In this document: positions 10,380 to 23,541 of the stretch, in pieces | Numbering within the stretch: position 1 is the first letter of the stretch | Layout of the letters: each line of letters opens with the position of its first letter | Assembly (NCBI GenBank): GCA_024336345.1 | Contig: JANFOG010000005.1 | Location: 1,178,001-1,242,000 of the forward strand | From: Mariannaea sp. PMI_226 | Lineage: Eukaryota > Ascomycota > Sordariomycetes > Hypocreales > Nectriaceae | Length of the DNA: 64,000 nucleotides | Direction: 5' to 3' | Notes under the pieces: model-generated | The model's database searches: none | Told to the model about the DNA's origin: nothing | Seen by the model: the letters and a program-made list of their open reading frames with translations, nothing else | Translations under genes and position numbers: made by a program

Positions 10380-13300
10380 TGTGTAGTATATATGACTTAT
10401 GCGATGCCGCTCTGTCGGTTTTCTTCGTCGGGATGGGGAGGTTCTTGAGGAAGGAATGGGGGAACTTGGTAACCGGCTCTGAGAAGGTTGTCCTGTTGAT
10501 ACAACTGCGTCAGCGGGCGATGGTGGGGGAATGAGGCTGAACAGGTGGCACAGTATCCTGTGGGGCCTCAGGAGCTCTCTAGATGCGGTAATACGTAGAA
10601 GAGGTACGTGATGCTGCAAGCTGGATGCTCGGTTAGTGCAGTACATGCAATGTCAGGGGCAGTGCTCAGTTAGCTGCACAGTTCAGTGGGCCATGGGGTG
10701 GCATTTTGCTGTGCCTGCTATACTTCGTTGTAGCATTCTTAGTATCTAACTAACAGGTTCCTCGGCGCCTCGCCGCATAGCTCACCTAACCTAGAGTTCT
10801 CGCTCAACATATCAGACCTATCAACCTATTCTAAGATTCATATCTTCAGGATGTACACAATTTATGAAATTGATTTACTTAGTCTGGATTATTTTTATCC
10901 TGATCTGGTTTTGAGTTAGTAGTGCTCTCATATCTTGTTCACTATGCTATTGAGAACTGTATTCGTACTTCGTTAAATGTTGACTGTTGAAGAAAGACAC
11001 TCGCAGGCGAGTTGACTGAGAAAATATACAACTTGTTACAAGCCTGGCAAACGTTTACCGTTATCAATATCATAGAAGCAACATTCCTCCTACTAGGATA
11101 ACTCCCTGGCAGCGAATCGGAAACATCCCTAAAATGCACCCAAGCGTCCCAGCATACACATTTACACCATGTCTATACCCATGGCAAGAAATACCAGTCA
11201 AATGCCAGATTGTAAGGTACCCTATCAACCATGATGCGTCTAGCGCGACCTACCCTGGATCGTTGCATGAGAGCGAACTCGAATTCGAATTCCTAATCAA
11301 GCAACAATACGCAGTCACTGCGAAGACGAACTCCAACCTCGACCTTTTCGCGCAACTGATGATCGCAGATGGCGCGACCTCATTGAGAGACAACCTCGCT
11401 GTCTGTACTTTTCACAATCCACGCCGGTTGTGTCGCCTCGGATTCTGGACCCATAGTAACATTGATTTCGGCACGAGACTCGCATACACGCGCAGTTGCC
11501 TTACCGGATTCATGCCCACATATGGCTCTTTTCGCGGGCACAGTGATCATGGCTGCATACTACGTATAGTGCCAGTACTTGAATGGTGGAATAGTGCTAC
11601 CAAGTTGTTCTCTCAGTCAACAAAGTTCCTACCCTGGCATAGAAGGCTGAACCACTCCAAGTAGTTTGCAAGGGCCTTCTTCAACGAGTCAGCAGGCCCT
11701 TGGACACTCTTTACAAGCTAAAGAATAAGAGCCCTGACAACCCAGGCAAGGAGTACAACCACAGGCTAACGCGGAGCTACAGTATTACACAGGGCCATCG
11801 TGATCTTTCACGCATCACGGCACCGTCGGGCTCTGAGTAGCGTCCAGATCACCGGTATCGATCATTTCGGGAGGACGGCTCGGCGGTGGTTGGAGACTTT
11901 AGCCCCGTTACCTTGACTCGATCCATCAACGGAAGCTCCAACCCGACTTGGGCCATGGGCGGACTGGCTTCTGAAGAAGATTTCTTCAGCGCAGATCGTC
12001 TCTTCTAGAAGGCCACTTGCTTTAATGAGGAGCCAGGTCAGATGCTCCACATCGTGACCCAAGAACTGGGGAGATATTAGGGACGAAATTTTTAAAATTA
12101 CCAAGCGAGTTGAACACGGATGCCCTGGCCATGCGGATGGTGTTCCCCGGTGCCACGAGGCCCATCCCAACCACGCCAGCCAACCCGGCTTTGAAGCCGT
12201 GCAAATGGCCACACTGGGGCAGGCAAAGCACGGTTGCTCTCTGGGTGTGGAGTGTTGGATAATTTCCAGGACAGTGCTGGAATATTCCGTACTTCGTAAT
12301 AAGATTGACGAAGTACTGGGTGACGGGGTGCCCGATTCATTCATGCCATTGTTGTTTGGAAGGACAGGTTCCCTTATGTCTAGCTACTATAGCTATGGTA
12401 ATGCATGAACCGTATTATCGGTAATGGACCAGCATCGTAATTCCGTTTCATCAACGGGTTGACAGCTACACGATTGTTTAGTTCACCAATCGCGATTAAC
12501 GCTCGAAGACTTCGAAGAGGCTTCTGGAAGGGTAGTGATAGGGGGAGAATAGCTGGCTGAACCTTTCCACCGGGTGCATACTTATTCGGCAGTACATACA
12601 ATTAGCCCCGGCTCAGTTGGCGCCTTGAATCCGATAGGTGGATTTTGGCGACAACCCACCTCTCTGGATGCCAAGAAGGGTCCTCGTCCCATCAAGTCGT
12701 TACCTGTTGTTGTCGCGGGACATGCCATACTGTGCACACATGCAGACCCAGAGAGCCACGGTTGACCAAGGCCGCGGAGTCAAATGGAGAAGCTGTGCCA
12801 AATAGTTGTAGAAAGCCGAAATCAGAAATAGAACAGAAATGCTGAGCCTTCAAGCCACCCACTTTGAGACGGCCTTTTGGATCTTGCAGCATCCTTTCCC
12901 AAGCAAGCGGCCGGGAAGATGCTTGAACCTTGTACCAAAAAAAGTCGCATTGGGCGGATGCCTGCCACGCCCTGGAGAATGCGTGCCAAACCATCAATTA
13001 CGTACGTACGTACTTTGTACCACGTTGAATCTGGGGTGTGTGAATGGCACGGCGAAGTTGTGCATGGCGAGTGGAGGCCACTGGCCTGGACAGGGCATAT
13101 CATCATTGGGTGCTTCAAGACCAACGTATAATCAATGCGGAAACTTTATAATATTATCCGGTTGATGGCATAGGGAGGACCCGTGGCCTTACCCAAATCA
13201 AGAGACCAGATTAACTTGAGGTTAGATGCAGAAAGCTGAGGAAGCCGGAGGCAGGCTGCGGATGGGTGGGCCGTCAATTGAACGATCTGTACGGAGTAGT

Positions 13301-16300
13301 GACAGCCCTGCAGCCTCGCAGCCTTTCCACTGTGGCGGCAGAATCTTCTCCTGTTTCAGGATGTGAATTTTGGGTAAGAAAATTGGCTAATGTAGGAACA
13401 TGCGCCGGAACGAGATTTGATGGAGGCACGACGCAAGTTGCCGCACGTGTGAGAAGCCGCGCTAAAGGCGTAGCCCTCCACTTACGACAAGACCCCTGAT
13501 TGAAGGGGTGGGAGGGAATGGGAGCTTGGTGGCGGTTCCCTCTTGTCTGCACATGGCAACCTGTCACAGAGCACACAGGGCTTGGGCACGAAACGCAGAT
13601 GGAGGAGACGCTCGACAGTCTACGTACCAAGGAACTGGCCCATTGCTGACCAGAACGGCGCTTTGGAGTTGATCCCTGTATCGGAATGCGTTTTCCGTCA
13701 ATTGTACAGTGTGTACACGGATCCGAACGTCAGCCAACACGGTATAAATGGACATATTGCATCGTGGAGGCTGGAACCCTGAGCCGAGAGGACTTCTGGA
13801 AGCCTTCTTGGTACTCCATCGACCCACTACCATTCTCACCGAACAAAGGGCCATGGCATACCATGGTAGACCATGGCAGACCGAGAGGTAGGGGTCAAGT
13901 TGACAAGGCATAAGGTTGGCTGGAGTGGTGTTAAAAACAATGGAGTCATAGACTAGGAACGTGTCACCGAGTTGTCGGGAGATTACTACCTTGGCAAACC
14001 TACTGAGGCTCAGCCAGCGGTACAAATCCCCGATGCGAGGACGAGGGGCTGCGATGGATCCCATACCCATCAAAGTTTTTCTGTTGGCGAAGTGACACAA
14101 GGAAGATGTACGAGTACATCCAGTAAGCCTCTTTGTCTATACAGGCCTCGGTACGATCATGGGGGTCCCTTTGGGTAAAGGTGGTGTGCGTGACTGTGTT
14201 AGCTAATTGAATGTGCTCAAACAATCGTGATACTATTATGCCATTGGAGATCTGAGGCTGGTTACGAGTTTGCCATATCCTGGGGGGGGTTGACCTTTTT
14301 TTGTCCTCCAGAGAGCTCCCTATACGATGAGAGGGGACTTGGACATGTCTGTCTGAATTCAAGTGTCATTCAAATAAGAATCTGGGTAACCATATGTGGA
14401 GCCGCCGATTGCGAATATCTATGCAGGCAAGTAGGGCAGGGTGCCGTGAAAGATACTCCTTGTAGCAACACTGCTCCTAATGGAGTTATCACAGATGGCT
14501 TGGGGAAGTGTAGCAGAAAGCAGTTAAATATAGGAGGTTCGTACGATGTGAGACGTGCTACCCAGCTCTGTAACCGAGTTTGTGGGATGAGTGGAATATC
14601 ATGACTTTGTCGTGAGACAAGCACCCAATTATTTGGCCCCTCGGTACAATCACCGTCTTTGAATCTCGTGCCTTTGAGATTGAACTTGGCAGACAACTTT
14701 CGTGGCATTGGGCATATTTAATGAGATCATTTATTGCGAAACTTGTGGCATCCTCTAACACGCACTCTTTCGAGCAGACACTGTGTTTCAAGGAGCCCTT
14801 TCTGCTACGTTATGCCTCTCGCTTCCCCAGGAAAAAAAAAAAAAAAAAGAGGACGAACCCGTTTGATGTTCGTCTGCTATATATTCCTCGAATTAGTTAC
14901 ATTTACGGGGAGGACCGCGACGACTGGTCGCTAAATATAGATGTTACGAGGAATTAGCGAATCCAAGGACGTGTCGAGAGTTTGTATCACCCTACGGCAA
15001 TATTCCAATCGGGCACTTCCACATGATGTGGCTTCCTTTGCCAAGCTGAGTCAACAGCCTGGGGATGGTCCAGAATTATCGACTGGTGAACCGAATCTAC
15101 CTGACCCACCGTTGTTTCTTGCGAATGCATAGGGTAGATTTGACGACTTTCAACCTTTTCTCTAGGTTACACGGTCGAAATAGTTCACGGGAAGAGTTCG
15201 CGAAAGTCTACGCAACTGGTAATATTCAATCCAATACACATGGTAGATTGGGCCTTGAGTTTCTTAATCTTTTTTTCTTTTTCCTTTTGTTTTTTTCCAC
15301 GAAAAGATTTTTTATTCGTTTCGTTGGAAGTAGGTCACAGTCATACTCACTTAATATGGTCGATATAGGATGACTCTGAAGGAGTCATATGCTTTAGGCA
15401 AGACACAGCCTCACAGAGGTATTGTGCGAATTGCTTTTCTTCTTTTCTCGTTTTTTCCCCCAATCCCTCCCGACTGGGTGCTGTGACTAAATTAAAGGAG
15501 AACATGGTGGATGGCAAGTAGAGATATCTAAGTTGCGAGAAGAAGAAAAGAAAGCAATAGGAGAAAGCGCGGATGAGAATGTGTAGTATGTTTGGTGGCC
15601 TCACAAAGCAGCTCAGTTTGCTGCAAGTGGCTGCTTTGACGTGGCCACATGAGATGTGCTCCATTGTTTCACTGTACGGACATTATGTACCTGCATTATT
15701 ATGCTGTGGAATCTGGTCATTGAACAGGGACTCAGACCTCGGAGCCCCAACACCCTGATGTTTGTCTGACTACGGACGATTAATCTGTCACTTTTTATTT
15801 TTTTTCAGCCGACCTAATGAATCATCACTTCGGGGAAAAAGGTTTCTCACGGACAGGTCGCATTTGGAACCAAAAAAAAAAAGAAAAATGTACGTCTCTC
15901 TGCGTACATCTTCCGGGGCAGTGTGTCTGAGTTACAATGGGTGCATATGAGAAGAGCGAAGAAATTGCTGATTGGTCGCATACTGTGAGTAGAAGAGATG
16001 AGTAACAAACAAATATTGGCTTAGCATGACTTCAATACTGTACACGGAGCAGAGGAAACGTCCATCTGGTGGCATGAACCGTCAACAACGGTGGTCAATA
16101 AGGATAGGTAACTTGGTAGCATGACCGTGACAAATGGATGAAACAAAGGGCAATGACACTGTAAGTAAGGGACGGAACGAATTAGGATGGTTGGATGTCC
16201 CAGGGGGGCTCAATTTCCTTACTAGGCCGTCCCAACAGAGCGTTGGAAGCAGCACCGAGAGGACGGAGGGCCCTGGCAGCATGTGGGAAGCAAAGCCCGG

Positions 16301-16951
16301 CCGCGGACAGGGGATCCTTGAGGTACCTGGACATGCCTGTGAGGGAGAAGGGGTACCTATTGCTCAATGCAAATACAGTGGGCACGGTCGGTCTCAAGTA
16401 GCGAGGTAGCTACCTCTCCATCCGACCCAACTTCACAGCAATGCCTACCTACCTTACCTACCCAGGTGTTGCCCACTGGCGGTTACTGGGTGACACTAGC
16501 GGGCCACCGCGGCGCACCGGGAGCCAGCCTTTTGGAGCCAGGCGGCTGGGTGGATTCTGAACCATTATCATTCGTTCATCATTCATTCATTTGCAACATG
16601 GGCCGGCCGATGGGTGGATGACTGACTGACTGAACGGCCAAGTAAATCAATGGATGCAATCAAGTAGCGAAACTCCAGGTCCCCTTTTATTACCACCCGA
16701 ACATGAGACGAGCGAAGACAGGCGGCAAGTGGTCGGTAATTGCGAAATATGATACCAATGGCTGTGAGCATCTCATCACGGTAGTTATTTCTGTAGGTAG
16801 GCTTCTTGTCTGCCGACGTACCAAACTAGGCAAGTGACCAGCCATGGAGATAGGAAAATGGGGGTGTGGGATGGATGCAGAGCAGTCCTCTTGGCCTATG
16901 TATTCGTATTTGATAATGCCCACCGAATGCTCCTTTCAGTCTTTGCGGCGT

Positions 16952-16975
16952 GGGATACCGGGATACCGGGATACC
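16952..16975. repeat. Three perfect tandem copies of GGGATACC
   Basis: An 8-nt unit repeated three times without mismatch in the gene-poor region. Confidence 0.9.
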
Positions 16976-17780
16976 ACCACTTGTACATGAGCACTCGACC
17001 AAGGCTTTGTTCGACCTTGACCATGGGAATACTGCATCACCATGTAGATGATCTGGCTCTCCAATGTTCCTAAAGCAACATTGTCTTATCCGGAAGGGAG
17101 TAGGTGAGCTGATTCAGCAGTAGGAGACGAGGCCCAGCCAGCCGTGTCGCGTAAACGATTCCGAGACCGTAGCTTAAAGTATTGTTTGACAAACGAATCA
17201 CCACAAGTTCCCAAAGCAAACTACAACTACTACATACTACCGTATGTAGTACACACTCCTGCGAAATCTGCGTTTAACAGTTCTGTGGTGTGCCGCTTAT
17301 AGGGGGGGGGCGTGGTGGTGTGCAAGACAACCAGCTGTGTTAAGTGAACGCTGCAGGGCGGATCAACGCGCCCTGAATCAACACCCAAAGATCCCCCGAG
17401 CTGGGTCTTGCTGGTGATCAGGGACTGTACTTTACGGAGTACCTCAGATACCCAGGTTTCCAAGAAACCTGGAACTCTTGAGAGCAGGGAGGGAGCTGGC
17501 TCGGTACATTCATGGCATGGATACGCTCAGGCATTCGCTCCATAGGGATGGGGATGCCCTGAAAGGCGCCTAGGGTCTGCTAAAAAGAAAAAAGAAGAAT
17601 AAAAGAAAAAAAGAAAGAGGCACACAAGCCAGGGTCAGGCCTTGATGCCCTCCTTTTTTTTTTTTCTTTCCCCTTCTTTATTTTCCAGGCGCTCTGGCTT
17701 TTCATTCCAGGTTCCCAAGCAATAGCACTAGTCTGGCCCCCAGACCAGGGGCCACCTCTCCCAGTACGTACCTCCATTCA

Positions 17781-17804
17781 CAGGCACAGGCACAGGCACA
17801 GGCA
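17781..17804. repeat. Four perfect tandem copies of CAGGCA
   Basis: Hexanucleotide repeat in the gene-poor region. It is followed about 20 bp later by a ggtactat repeat (about 17822-17842). Confidence 0.9.
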
Positions 17805-18916
17805 AAGCAAAGAGAGAGTAAGGTACTATGGTACTATGGTACATGACCAAAGTCAATGAGAAACTGCACGCCCCCATTACTTCCCTGCCTTAAGAAAGAC
17901 AGGGGTTCACTCCATCATCTCTCAAGCCAATTTCTGGCGGCGAACTGGCCGACCCCTTGAGCTTGAGCTTCACTCTTCATATTCCTTTTGGGGGAATGGA
18001 AGACTTGGTTAAAAAGACGACTTCCCTCCTCTTCTTCATGTTGAGAAGTCTTGCTTATCCTTCCTCTCCCATGACCTGATTGTCCTGCTTCCTGGCTACA
18101 TATCCATCTAAAAAAACACCTGGATCGAGCTGTGTTGCTTCATCTTGACGCAACCACCTTTGACGCCTGTGCCTCTTCACCTCACCACAATTGGACTCAC
18201 CTTACCAAAATCACCTTACGGAGCACACACACGCACACGCACACACACACAGACATTTCATCTCCTTCTCCCTCCCACATACTAATATCCACACCCACAC
18301 ACCCCCCTCTCCAGAAAATTAGCTGGGGCCTCCATTTGTCTGACCCACTCGACTTTCGACCCTCGTTCGACCGGTGCCACTCTGTTCTGCTAGTGATCCG
18401 CTCGCCAGCGTGCCTGACAGCAGCAAAATAAAAGCTTCCAAAAAAAGTCCCAGACGATTCATTCCCCTTAAAGGGCCGCTCCCCGAATCACCTTTTCACC
18501 GGAGGACGTTTCCCAATCTCAAGAACTCTCTCCCGGCAACTTTCCCTTTTCACCCACATACAAATAATTAATACGTCTTTCCTCGACGCATACTTACTTA
18601 TCAACTCTTAATCACCTTTCACGTCTGCGCCGTCTACAACTTATAGCGGTATTGCCTCCTACTCGTGTTGCCTTACACTCAACGCCGTTGCCGACCACCA
18701 TTTTCGCGTCGTCTACTTCAACTGTTCAGCCGAGGTCGCCGCCTCCGAAACAATCTAAAATTATATTGGTGACAGCTCGCATCTGCCTTTGTCTTTCGGA
18801 TCTCTCGCCTTACTCCTGTGGCATTGGTTTCTTTCTATTTGCTGCCAGCTGCTCCACCACCAACTCGCGCTCCTGCCTGGGTGTCTTATCGTCGCACTGC
18901 AAAGGCAGTCATTCTT

Positions 18917-19069
18917 GTGAGTCAGTCGCTTATTTCTTACTATTTTCTGCCATTACATTCTCGATATCTTTCCAGTTTACTGGTGAAGTATTTAAATGTC
19001 ATATTTGGCCCGACTTGGAAATCACGTCTGCTCTCGTGACAATGCGACTAACCAACATCCAACTTGCAG
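18917..19069 (+). other. Candidate leader introns upstream of the 32-codon ORF
   Basis: Two adjacent intron-like segments on the plus strand: 18917-18975 (GTGAGT ... TTTCCAG, 59 nt) and 18983-19069 (GTGAAG ... CTAAC branch site at 19048 ... TTGCAG, 87 nt). They could also be one 153-nt intron. The upstream sequence (18.0-18.9 kb) is strongly C/T-rich, like the leaders of well-expressed fungal genes. The second acceptor ends 40 nt before an ATG in strong context. Confidence 0.45.
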
Positions 19070-19108
19070 ACACACATATAACCACCCAACCACTTCCACT
19101 ACACAACA

Positions 19109-19207
19109 ATGCTTTCTCGAGAGTCTTCAAGCCCCTGCAACATGGGCAGAGGGGCCTATGATACAACTGGAGTTCCCAAGCCTCCTCCTCGTCCTAAGCC
19201 GCAATAA
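19109..19207 (+). CDS. Small ORF, 32 aa, candidate micropeptide of unknown function
   Basis: ATG at 19109 in the context cacaacaATGC (A at -3), stop TAA at 19205-19207. The peptide starts MLSRESSSPCNMGRGAYD and ends GVPKPPPRPKPQ, with a proline-rich PPPRPKP tail of SH3-ligand type. It lies just downstream of intron-like leader sequence and a C/T-rich tract. No family is recognised. The GRGAY segment faintly recalls the Gly-Arg-Gly repeats of fungal DUF3602-like proteins, but I would not rely on that. It may be a true small gene, an upstream ORF of a longer transcript, or chance. It is favoured over other short frames because of start context and splice signals. Confidence 0.35.
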   Translation: MLSRESSSPCNMGRGAYDTTGVPKPPPRPKPQ

Positions 19208-21781
19208 GTGCTTCTCCCCAGAGGCAGCTGTTTGCTTCTCGGCGCATGCGATATATGACCTCGCCAACACACTCCGCGCTGGTGCAAAAGCCAGCTTGTG
19301 ATGGGATGATAACAACCCAAATCAGGAAACTGTCATTGTTCCTTCAAACCTGCTTACCATTTCGATGCCAAGCGTCATTTGCTTTACGACATTACAACTA
19401 ATTACTGCAGGCTTGGAGTCGCGAGCTGTATCATCTGCGCGTATCTAATGCATTTGCGATTTACGACCTTTTTAATTCGCATTCCTGTTCTCAAATACAA
19501 GACTTCGGCTCAGAGCCATCCCTTGCTTACCAGTAGCACTTGGGATTCAGGGAGTGCCCAAGGAAAAAAGAACGAAAGGATGCTCTCGACCACACTGAGG
19601 TGTCGTCGATTACTTTTCGACTTATTGTTTTTTTTATTCCCTCAAAATTATCATGAGTTCACTACACGGCGTTCGACATAGACAGGAGGATACTTGGGAC
19701 TTGTTTTTGGTCATTTCTCATATCCATCAGACTTGTTCCCTGGCGGCCCTTGTCCGGCGCGACTTTTTGCTCGCCCACTCCTCTCATCACAAAATTCCCG
19801 ACCGATTCGAACCAAGGGGTTGACTGCTGAAATGCAGATCAGCCGATATGCGACTTGTCTCAGATCTTGGCGTACCAACATGACAATTTATTGGTTTTGA
19901 GCCGATCCGACTCGGGCTAACTATGAACGAGGGAGGAGGGTACGTGCCCACACATATTGAATACCGAGGACATTTTCCGTTGGGTTTTTTTTTTCTTTTC
20001 TTTCTTTTTTCAGATTCATGTCGGTTCATGGAAAAAAGGGCAACAAAAAATTGGGAACGGATAAGGGAAAAAGCCTCGATTTTGGCACTCGCATATAGAC
20101 TGGGGGTTCTGTTGTTTGCTTTACATTTTCTTTTTTGTCTGTCACAGCCCCCTCGATTTGCTAGGCTCTTTTGGTTGAGTTTTTCCCTTTTGGTTCCTTC
20201 GACTTTCTTTTTCTTTTCTTGTTTCGGGTTTATTTGTTGGGCTGGATTGGCCCTCAGCGGTCACTGGAAAGCGTGTGGCCGGGGAATAGGAATGAGGTCA
20301 GTGATGGGATTTTTTTTCCCTTTCGTATCAGGACACGAGTGCTAGGATGAGAATGTGAAGGGGGGGGAGAGACATGAAAAAGGCTCTGGTCGTGTAGAGC
20401 GCTTGGGCTGGACTCAGGATATTGATAGAAGATACCCCCGCAGGTCCCTCCCCCTTCCGCCCTCTTAGACTGTATATTATCTTTTCTTTTTTTTCCTTTT
20501 TTACTTTTCTCATCACATCAGAAAGAATAGCCAGCTACACAGCGCACGGAAAGCAATGACTTGTTTGATTAGGAATATTTCGACAAAATAGGATAGGAAT
20601 ATGAGCGATAATACAGATTTTATCAGCATGATTGGTTTCTCTTGCCACTTGGTGAACGATCGAATGACTTGACTTATTGGCATGGCCTGTCAAAAGAAGT
20701 AAAAAACTAGCGGTAGCATGAAAATAACCTCAAGGGGATGTGTTTGCGAGATTATGTCATGGGGGAGAGCTCTGCCCGTGTGACAGACGGGAGGGAGAGT
20801 AAACGAGTCGGGTAATGTTGCTTTGCTTTGCCTTGTAGAGCCTTGGATAGGTGCACTGACAATAAAGGTACAGATGATATTTTTCCTTTCTTTTTCTTGA
20901 ATTTTTTTTTTTATAAATTTTCCTACGTAGTAGTGATGTAATCAGGCTACGGGCCGCCAAGTGCGAGGCATGGAATTGGATGGGGGTGTTGTCATTTTGG
21001 TATTTTTGCAATATATTCGATGCCGAAATCCATTTACGATGGGTGGCCTAACTAAGAAAGTAGCTGAGAGATTTGAAGGCTGGGGGGAAAAAACAAAACG
21101 AAATGACGGAAGGTCGCCATGGAAGCTAAAACAAGCAACGGGTGAATTGAATGTTGGTTACCTGGAGGTACCCATGGGTAGGCACATACACACACGTAAG
21201 ATAGCGTGCCTTCCTCCCATCCTCCAGACTCTTTCATCCTTTGTCCGTAGTTAATTAATTAACGTTTCTGCCTAAAGCCCACAAACCCAGCGGTTCAATT
21301 CGGCCTTGGGGATGGGGGAGTTGGAACGTGCGAGATTGAATGACACCGGCGTTCTTTTCTTGGGAGGGAAGAGATGTCGAAACGAGTCAGGTTTTTTTCT
21401 TTCTTTCTTTCTCTTGGTGGTCAGCTAGTTACTACCTACCTTAGCGAGACGTCAGGCACTGTCAGATGTGTGTGCCTGGCGCATTCTGAGGAAGGTCGGT
21501 AGGTGCCGTGCCGTACCGTGGCAGATGTCAAGTAAGGCAAACCTAGGTAATAAGGTAGAAGAGGTACCTAAGGTAGGTACTCCGTGAAATGTTTATGACA
21601 GATTACGAATAATTACTGTAGTCTGAAGAAAGGAATGAGAGCGAGACGGGGAGAGGAAAGGGGGCCCACCCGCGGAGTCGCGGAGGCTTGCCCGTTGGCT
21701 GAATCTCGCGGCGAATTTCTAGTCGGCTGGGGATTTGCGGGAGCTTCCCGACTGTTTACTCATTCCTGCTTCACAGCAGCC

Positions 21782-21820
21782 AGAGAGAGCGAGAGAGAGT
21801 GAGCGAGCGAGCGAGAGAGG
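21782..21820. repeat. GA/GAGC-rich simple repeat
   Basis: Run of gagagagc and gagc units in the gene-poor region. Confidence 0.75.
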
Positions 21821-23517
21821 CGATGTGGTTTGTTGCTTTTTGGCCCCCCCCTTCCCCTTGCTACCGTTTCCCCCCTTCACCCCCTTCTCCCTGGGCGCAT
21901 ACTCGGTACCCCAAAAAAGAAGGGCGAGCCTTCTGCAAGGAGTCGCGTGATGGGCTTCAGATCTTCGAACAGCTTGCGGAGTGCCAATGGGGTACAGGGA
22001 ATTGGGGAATCATGGATTCCAAGCGTTCATCCCATGATCAGGGCATGATCGATCAGTAGAGAATACGATTACGGAGGGGGGGCCATCACGAGATTGCGAG
22101 CCGCCTTCGCGGGTCCGAGGACCGGGCAACCAAAAAGCAGGCCATCCGAGGTCTTGCCATGACGATGTCTCCAGCTTCCGAATGTGAACGTGCTTGTGAC
22201 GCGACCAAGCTACCTCTAGGCCGAGAGGGTGTCCTTGTCCTGTCCAGGCTCTCTGTCTGTTCTGTGTGTCGTCACCACGGGTTCATTATTGAAACTTTCC
22301 TCAGCCTGTCTGTCCTTCATTACCTACCTAGGTCTTCTGTCACGCCGTCGCATTTCGCAAAACGTGCTTCCTGTAATCTGTACGATGATTACTAGCACTC
22401 TCATCCAATTTCATCCATGCATTTTACTTGTGCCTGGGCCCTAGCTCTCTCTCATGGCTGCTGTTGGTTGCGTATTTCCTTGTTGTGACAGGGGTCTGAG
22501 CCCAAATTGAAAAAGAAAAGACCCCCAAAAAATAACAACAACAACACATCATATTCTAGGTAGACGGTCGCAAAAAGATGAAAAACAAAAATCAAGTTCA
22601 ACAAAGCACCAATAATAATGGAAAAAGTAAATTGAATCTTGTGACGCTTTGAATGATCTGCGACATGCATGAAGCTCATGACATTTTGGGAAGGGGTAAA
22701 CGGGGCTGAAGTGATGCACCATGCACCATGTACCATGCAGCATAGTTACACCACCACCTTTGTTTGGTCGGTCGGGAATACAGACAAGACTTATTATTTA
22801 CGAGTAAGGGAAACGTGGAACGTGGGTGTCGATGCGCAAACGCGTAAGATTCAGGCTCTGGCCCGGCGACCCGTGAACCGCACTGGGTTTCAGAGGCCTC
22901 TGGGGGGGAATTTGCCCTTTTTCTTTCTTAGTTGCTTTTTTTGGTTGGTGTGATAAGAAAGGCGATCTCGATGCCTTTTTAGTTGCAGTCAGCTGGAGGG
23001 AGGAATACGACGAAAAGAAACAAGAAGAAGCAAAGGGCCAAAGCGAGCGAAAGAGAATAATAGTACAGAAACAACCATAATAAAAATAAAAAAAGAAGAA
23101 GAAGAAATAAAAAAGAAAAGAAGAGAAAGGAAAAGAAAGGAAAATGGCAGGTGATTGAATCGATGAATAGCACAAAGCAGGCGTAGGAAAAGATAAGTGA
23201 GGCTGAGGGATGGATGACGATGGAACGATGCTGTCTAGCTGGGATTGTTGTCTCATGAAAAGTTACTTTTTTGTGCCTGGTTCCTGGATTCTTGTCTCTT
23301 CGGCCTACTTACTGGCTGGCTGTATCGAACTTACAGTAGCGTCATCAGCCACATTCGAATAGAAAGTATAATGTTAGGATTTCCAAAATAGAGTTAGAGC
23401 CATTCAATGTAAGAGAGCTTTGGTCGAGAGTTTTGGTTTTGGCCTTTCAGAGACAGTGGGAGGGAGACAGACTTTGGGAGCCAATTGGACAATTCAGATA
23501 CTCTACTCAAACGCGTT

Positions 23518-23541
23518 GGAACTGGGATTGGAACTGGGATT
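23518..23541. repeat. Two perfect tandem copies of GGAACTGGGATT
   Basis: 12-nt direct tandem duplication, followed by a partial third copy (ggga). Confidence 0.9.

Noticed and set aside
11134..11664. 176-codon open frame (+) in the gene-poor region, ending with WHRRLNH, which recalls the WHRRLGH block of Copia-type polyproteins
   Set aside because: The rest has no Copia-like residues, no LTRs or flanking domains are visible, and one frame of this length is expected by chance in 17 kb.
13564..14100. 178-codon open frame (-)
   Set aside because: No family features and overlapped by other frames of similar quality.
18652..19161. 169-codon open frame (+) overlapping the 32-codon ORF region
   Set aside because: Starts at a non-ATG codon in the C/T-rich leader and crosses the candidate introns; composition follows the pyrimidine bias.
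21270..21310. tRNA-like B-box (GCGGTTCAATTCGGC)
   Set aside because: The T-arm does not pair (agcgg versus cggcc) and no A-box or acceptor stem is found at the right distance.
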